Source of the DNA: an uncultured Prevotellaceae bacterium
Lineage (GTDB): Bacteria; Bacteroidota; Bacteroidia; Bacteroidales; Muribaculaceae
DNA: 64,000 nt
Direction: 5' to 3'
Assembly: GCA_947165675.1 (NCBI GenBank)
Contig: CAMVBJ010000003.1
Coordinates: 62,001 to 126,000, forward strand
Part shown: in pieces, positions 61,204 through 64,000 of the stretch
Numbering within the stretch: position 1 is the first letter of the stretch
How the letters are laid out: each line of letters starts with the position of its first letter
Notes under the pieces: model-generated
What the model was told of the DNA's origin: nothing
Seen by the model: the letters and a program-made list of their open reading frames with translations, nothing else
The model's database searches: none
Program-made: the position numbers and the translations under genes

Positions 61204-63438
61204 ATGAAAAAAATAGTTCTATTATTAATGTTGTTCTCTTTGTTCTGTGTTGGCGATACATTGGCGCAGAAGGTGGTGCCTGTCTCAGTCCGACAGTTCA
61301 TGGAGGAGCAGACTTGGAGTGGCAATTCAGATATAGCGAGGTATTCACGTTATGTGTCACCGCGCATGGTGGATGGCATCGAGATGGTTGATGCGTTTAT
61401 TGCCATTGATAATACCAGCATTCTCGATGCCCTGCAGCGTCAGGGTGTACTTGTCAATTGTGTCTTTGACGGCTTTGTCACGGCCCAAATACCCCTTGAA
61501 CGTCTTTATCAGATCTCGACAATGAAAGGTGTTAACGATGTGGAGGTCAGTACAAAAGTGCAACTTTGTACCGATTCCACAATGAGCGTGACCCACGCTG
61601 GTCAGCTTATCTATGGCACCCAGTATGATTTGCCCCGTAATTTTGATGGTACCGGGGTCATTGTAGGAATCATAGATAAGGGCTTTGATTTCCAGCATCG
61701 GGCTTTCAGGTCAAACGATAACGTGAACCGCACTCGCATCGTCAGGGTTTATAACACACAGGACAATACGGGACACCCGGTCTATTACAAAAAATCCAAG
61801 TTGCCAGGATCGGTGTTCATGGGAAATGAGATCTACTCGTTGACCACTGATGATAATGGTGGAACCCATGGTACTCATACCAGTAGTATCGCTGCTGGGT
61901 CACACGTCAATGGATATGGTGGTATGGCTCCTGGAGCTGATATTGTACTATGTGCGGTCTCCAGAACTGATGGGGGATTATCGGTCATTGAGTTGGCTAA
62001 TAGCGCTCGATACATCGCCGCCTATGCCGATAGTGTAGGCAAACCATGCGTGATCAGCTTGAGCATCAGTGTGCCAGGCGGCCAGCATGATGGAAATGAT
62101 TATTTCTCTAAGGCCATTGCCCAGATTACTGGTCCTGGACACATCTTTGTCATCGCTGCAGGCAACACCGCTGGCAATGACTCCTACGCCTACAAGCAGA
62201 TCACATTAGATGATCCCATGAATCTGCTGTTTTACTACAACATTTCCAATGATGTTGATTCAACCTATGAATATCGTCTTTTCCAGTCCTCAATCTGGAT
62301 GCGTAATTATTGGAAGCGGTTTAATTTCAAGTTCCACATCCTTGATAAGGTCACGAATACCATCGCATGGGAGTCTGACCTCTATGATGATGATGTTCAA
62401 CTCAATGCTTATGACCTGAGAACTTATTATAACTATAGTTCTTCGACCGATACCGTTGGCTATATCAGAGTAACCCGTAAAGTCTCTTCAGATGGTAAGA
62501 AGTCAGAACTCAGTGTCTCGATACGCAACCTTTCCAGCCAAGTCTATACCGTGTCCAATGGGGTGAAAATGAGCCGCTATGCGATAGGAATGACCCTCTA
62601 TCCCCAGGCTGAAGGCACCTTTGATGTGGATGCCTGGGCCAATAATTCTTATAGTGTCTTTGGCACCTATGACTCACCCGTGACTTCTATTGACGGGACG
62701 TCCACGCAGTCGGGGTACTATACTCATGGCAGTGATGTCTGCTCAATCGGGACCTATGCTGTTAATGACTCTATCATCTCGGCTGGCGCTTTTGTGGGTC
62801 GCAATAGCTATTATTCTTATTTTCAGAATAATGTTATTACCGACAAAACGGTGACCATAGGTGATATTACCTCGTTCTCGTCCTATCAAGCCGCTGGTTG
62901 TGGACCCACTGGCGTTGCCTTGCCTACGATCTGTGCTCCGGGTCATACGGTAGTAGCGGCAGCGAGTCGCTACTCCTATTTTGCCAATAATCACATTGCT
63001 ACTGTGATGAGGACTGATGATGGTAGCTATTGGGGGGTGATGACTGGCACCTCGATGGCGGCACCGACGGTTGCTGGCATAATCGCATTGTGGTTGCAGG
63101 TTAACCCCAAGTTGTGTGTACGTCAAGTTAAGAATATCCTGGCTCAGACGGCGATTCATGATGGCTTCACAACAGGCTCACATGCTGCTCGTTTTGGTCC
63201 AAACGGTAAAATCGATGCTTTGGCAGGTATGGAGCTTGTTATGAGTCAGGTGGGTTACTTGTTTGGAGATGTTAACGGTGATGGCAATGTCAATATCAGT
63301 GATGTAACAACTTTGATTGACTATCTGCTCTCTGGTAATTCAACTGTTATCAATACTGTCAATGCCGACATGGATGGTGACGGAATTGTCAATATTGCTG
63401 ATGTGACAGAGTTGATTGATGTATTATTAAGGGGCTAA
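61204..63438 (+). CDS. secreted subtilisin-like (S8) peptidase with dockerin-like module (second of tandem pair)
   Basis: A 744-residue paralogue of the gene upstream. Signal peptide (LLLMLFSLFCVGDTLAQ), pro-region with QFMEEQTWSGN (compare QFLEEQEIL in copy one), S8 triad Asp158 (VGIIDKGFD), His222 (THGTHTSSIAAG) and Ser617 (GTSMAAPTVAGI), the same insertion, and dockerin-like repeats (about 687-744, GDVNGDGNVNISDVT and DMDGDGIVNIADVT). All catalytic residues are intact in both copies. The extracellular location is inferred from signal peptides and modules. Confidence 0.93.
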   Translation: MKKIVLLLMLFSLFCVGDTLAQKVVPVSVRQFMEEQTWSGNSDIARYSRYVSPRMVDGIEMVDAFIAIDNTSILDALQRQGVLVNCVFDGFVTAQIPLERLYQISTMKGVNDVEVSTKVQLCTDSTMSVTHAGQLIYGTQYDLPRNFDGTGVIVGIIDKGFDFQHRAFRSNDNVNRTRIVRVYNTQDNTGHPVYYKKSKLPGSVFMGNEIYSLTTDDNGGTHGTHTSSIAAGSHVNGYGGMAPGADIVLCAVSRTDGGLSVIELANSARYIAAYADSVGKPCVISLSISVPGGQHDGNDYFSKAIAQITGPGHIFVIAAGNTAGNDSYAYKQITLDDPMNLLFYYNISNDVDSTYEYRLFQSSIWMRNYWKRFNFKFHILDKVTNTIAWESDLYDDDVQLNAYDLRTYYNYSSSTDTVGYIRVTRKVSSDGKKSELSVSIRNLSSQVYTVSNGVKMSRYAIGMTLYPQAEGTFDVDAWANNSYSVFGTYDSPVTSIDGTSTQSGYYTHGSDVCSIGTYAVNDSIISAGAFVGRNSYYSYFQNNVITDKTVTIGDITSFSSYQAAGCGPTGVALPTICAPGHTVVAAASRYSYFANNHIATVMRTDDGSYWGVMTGTSMAAPTVAGIIALWLQVNPKLCVRQVKNILAQTAIHDGFTTGSHAARFGPNGKIDALAGMELVMSQVGYLFGDVNGDGNVNISDVTTLIDYLLSGNSTVINTVNADMDGDGIVNIADVTELIDVLLRG

Positions 63439-63442
63439 TATG

Positions 63443-63486
63443 ATTAAAGGGCTAAAGAGTGCTTGTGCTCTCTCTTGCCCCTTAAT
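63443..63486. terminator. hairpin between convergent S8 and gpmI genes
   Basis: ATTAAAGGGC (63443-63452) pairs with GCCCCTTAAT (63477-63486) with one mismatch and an inner AGAG/CTCT pair. It lies between the stops of two convergent genes and could serve both. Confidence 0.55.
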
Positions 63487-63518
63487 CTATATTCTTGTTG
63501 AGCCGATTGGCGAGAAGA

Positions 63519-64000
63519 TTACTTAGTTACGTCAATGAGGCCGTGACCGGTCATCTCCTTGGGTTGAGGTAACCCCATGATTTGTAGAATCGAGGGCGCC
63601 ACGTCGGCCAGGCGGCCAGTGTTGATGATGAGTTCGGGATTCTCGTTGACATAGATGATGGGCACCGGGTTGAGTGAGTGGGCTGTGTTGGCAGTGCCGT
63701 CGCTGTTGATGGCATGGTCAGCATTGCCATGATCGGCAATGATGATAACCTCATAGCCCGTGGCACGAGCGGCTTCGACGGTGTCGTGTACACAGCGGTC
63801 AACAGCCTTGACGGCCTTAGTGATTGCGTCATACACGCCTGTGTGACCTACCATATCGCCATTGGCATAGTTCACCACAATAAAGTCATACTTGTCCTCA
63901 CGTATGGCAGCAACCAACTTGTCACGTACTTCATAAGCGCTCATCTCGGGCTTAAGATCATAAGTGGCCACATCGGGCGAGGGCACCAAGATGCGGTCCT
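63519..64000 (-). CDS. gpmI: 2,3-bisphosphoglycerate-independent phosphoglycerate mutase, C-terminal part (cut by window edge)
   Basis: Interconverts 3- and 2-phosphoglycerate in glycolysis. Only the C-terminal ~160 residues are in the window; the frame runs open to base 64000 and the rest lies beyond. Visible pieces are [32 protein letters not shown] and [11 protein letters not shown], the manganese-binding segments of the alkaline-phosphatase-like domain, and the C-terminal tail ending GHGLIDVTK. This is the part that identifies GpmI and not the cofactor-dependent enzyme. Confidence 0.95.
   Translation of the reverse strand, partial: DRILVPSPDVATYDLKPEMSAYEVRDKLVAAIREDKYDFIVVNYANGDMVGHTGVYDAITKAVKAVDRCVHDTVEAARATGYEVIIIADHGNADHAINSDGTANTAHSLNPVPIIYVNENPELIINTGRLADVAPSILQIMGLPQPKEMTGHGLIDVTK

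Overview
This window looks like a chromosomal segment of a gut Bacteroidales, probably close to Muribaculaceae or Prevotellaceae. The evidence is as follows. Genes rarely have a Shine-Dalgarno sequence, and many are preceded by the Bacteroidetes promoter signature (TTTG or TTG, 17-23 nt, then TAnnTTTG). There is a serine palmitoyltransferase-type enzyme (sphingolipids), a fused FeoA-FeoB iron transporter, a type IX secretion plug-family protein, a DUF4251 protein, a carboxynorspermidine decarboxylase, and several secreted proteins ending in dockerin-like repeats. Base composition is near 50 percent GC in genes and AT-rich between them. The genus assignment is inference; no rRNA gene is present.

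Layout. 1-4.1 kb: an ATP-grasp-like unknown, msrA with a VanY-like M15 peptidase, and a short-chain fatty acid transporter. 4.1-4.9 kb: a decayed alkD-like remnant, a palindromic repeat element and tRNA-Gly. 4.9-12.1 kb: small lipoproteins, a pRiA4b ORF-3-like protein, spt, ligA, two secreted proteins of unknown role and a CPBP protease. 12.2-17.5 kb: an apparent envelope/housekeeping operon sppA-lpxK-pnp-thiL, with a 168-bp repeat element between pnp and thiL. 17.5-21.7 kb: a possible 34-codon gene with its own promoter and terminator; a large BspA/Ig-like/dockerin/FGE-sulfatase protein interrupted by one in-frame TGA; and upstream of it a rod-like structured RNA with its own promoter and terminator. 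21.8-27.4 kb: OmpA-like lipoprotein, dCMP deaminase, two tandem S41 proteases and a small secreted beta-barrel protein. 27.4-33.1 kb: a BtuCDF/FecBCD-type ABC importer, two tandem paralogous secreted unknowns, maf and a DUF2520 protein. 33.3-40.8 kb: a small unknown protein with a rare strong ribosome-binding site, an ADP-ribosylglycohydrolase, a SpoU methyltransferase, radA, feoAB with its Cys-rich small partner, and trmN6. 41-51 kb: a Trp/Tyr-rich and Gly/Ser-rich surface protein, a FadL-like porin, merR/alaS divergent genes, a Ca/Na antiporter, the T9SS plug-like protein and nspC. 51-64 kb: uvrD/pcrA overlapping nspC, a stand-alone HsdR-N domain protein, an M64 peptidase, holA, then three consecutive dockerin-bearing secreted enzymes (GH53 galactanase and two subtilisins) and the end of gpmI.

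How it fits together. Most genes are ordinary core genes. The less ordinary content is (1) the four secreted proteins with paired dockerin-like modules but no cohesin in view; (2) the rod-like RNA with promoter and terminator just upstream of the nonsense-interrupted FGE gene; (3) the 34-codon transcription unit at 17.8 kb; and (4) a family of short palindromic repeat elements, at least two of which share terminal inverted repeats and resemble non-autonomous mobile elements. I saw no CRISPR array, prophage, insertion sequence with its own transposase, or recognisable defence island.
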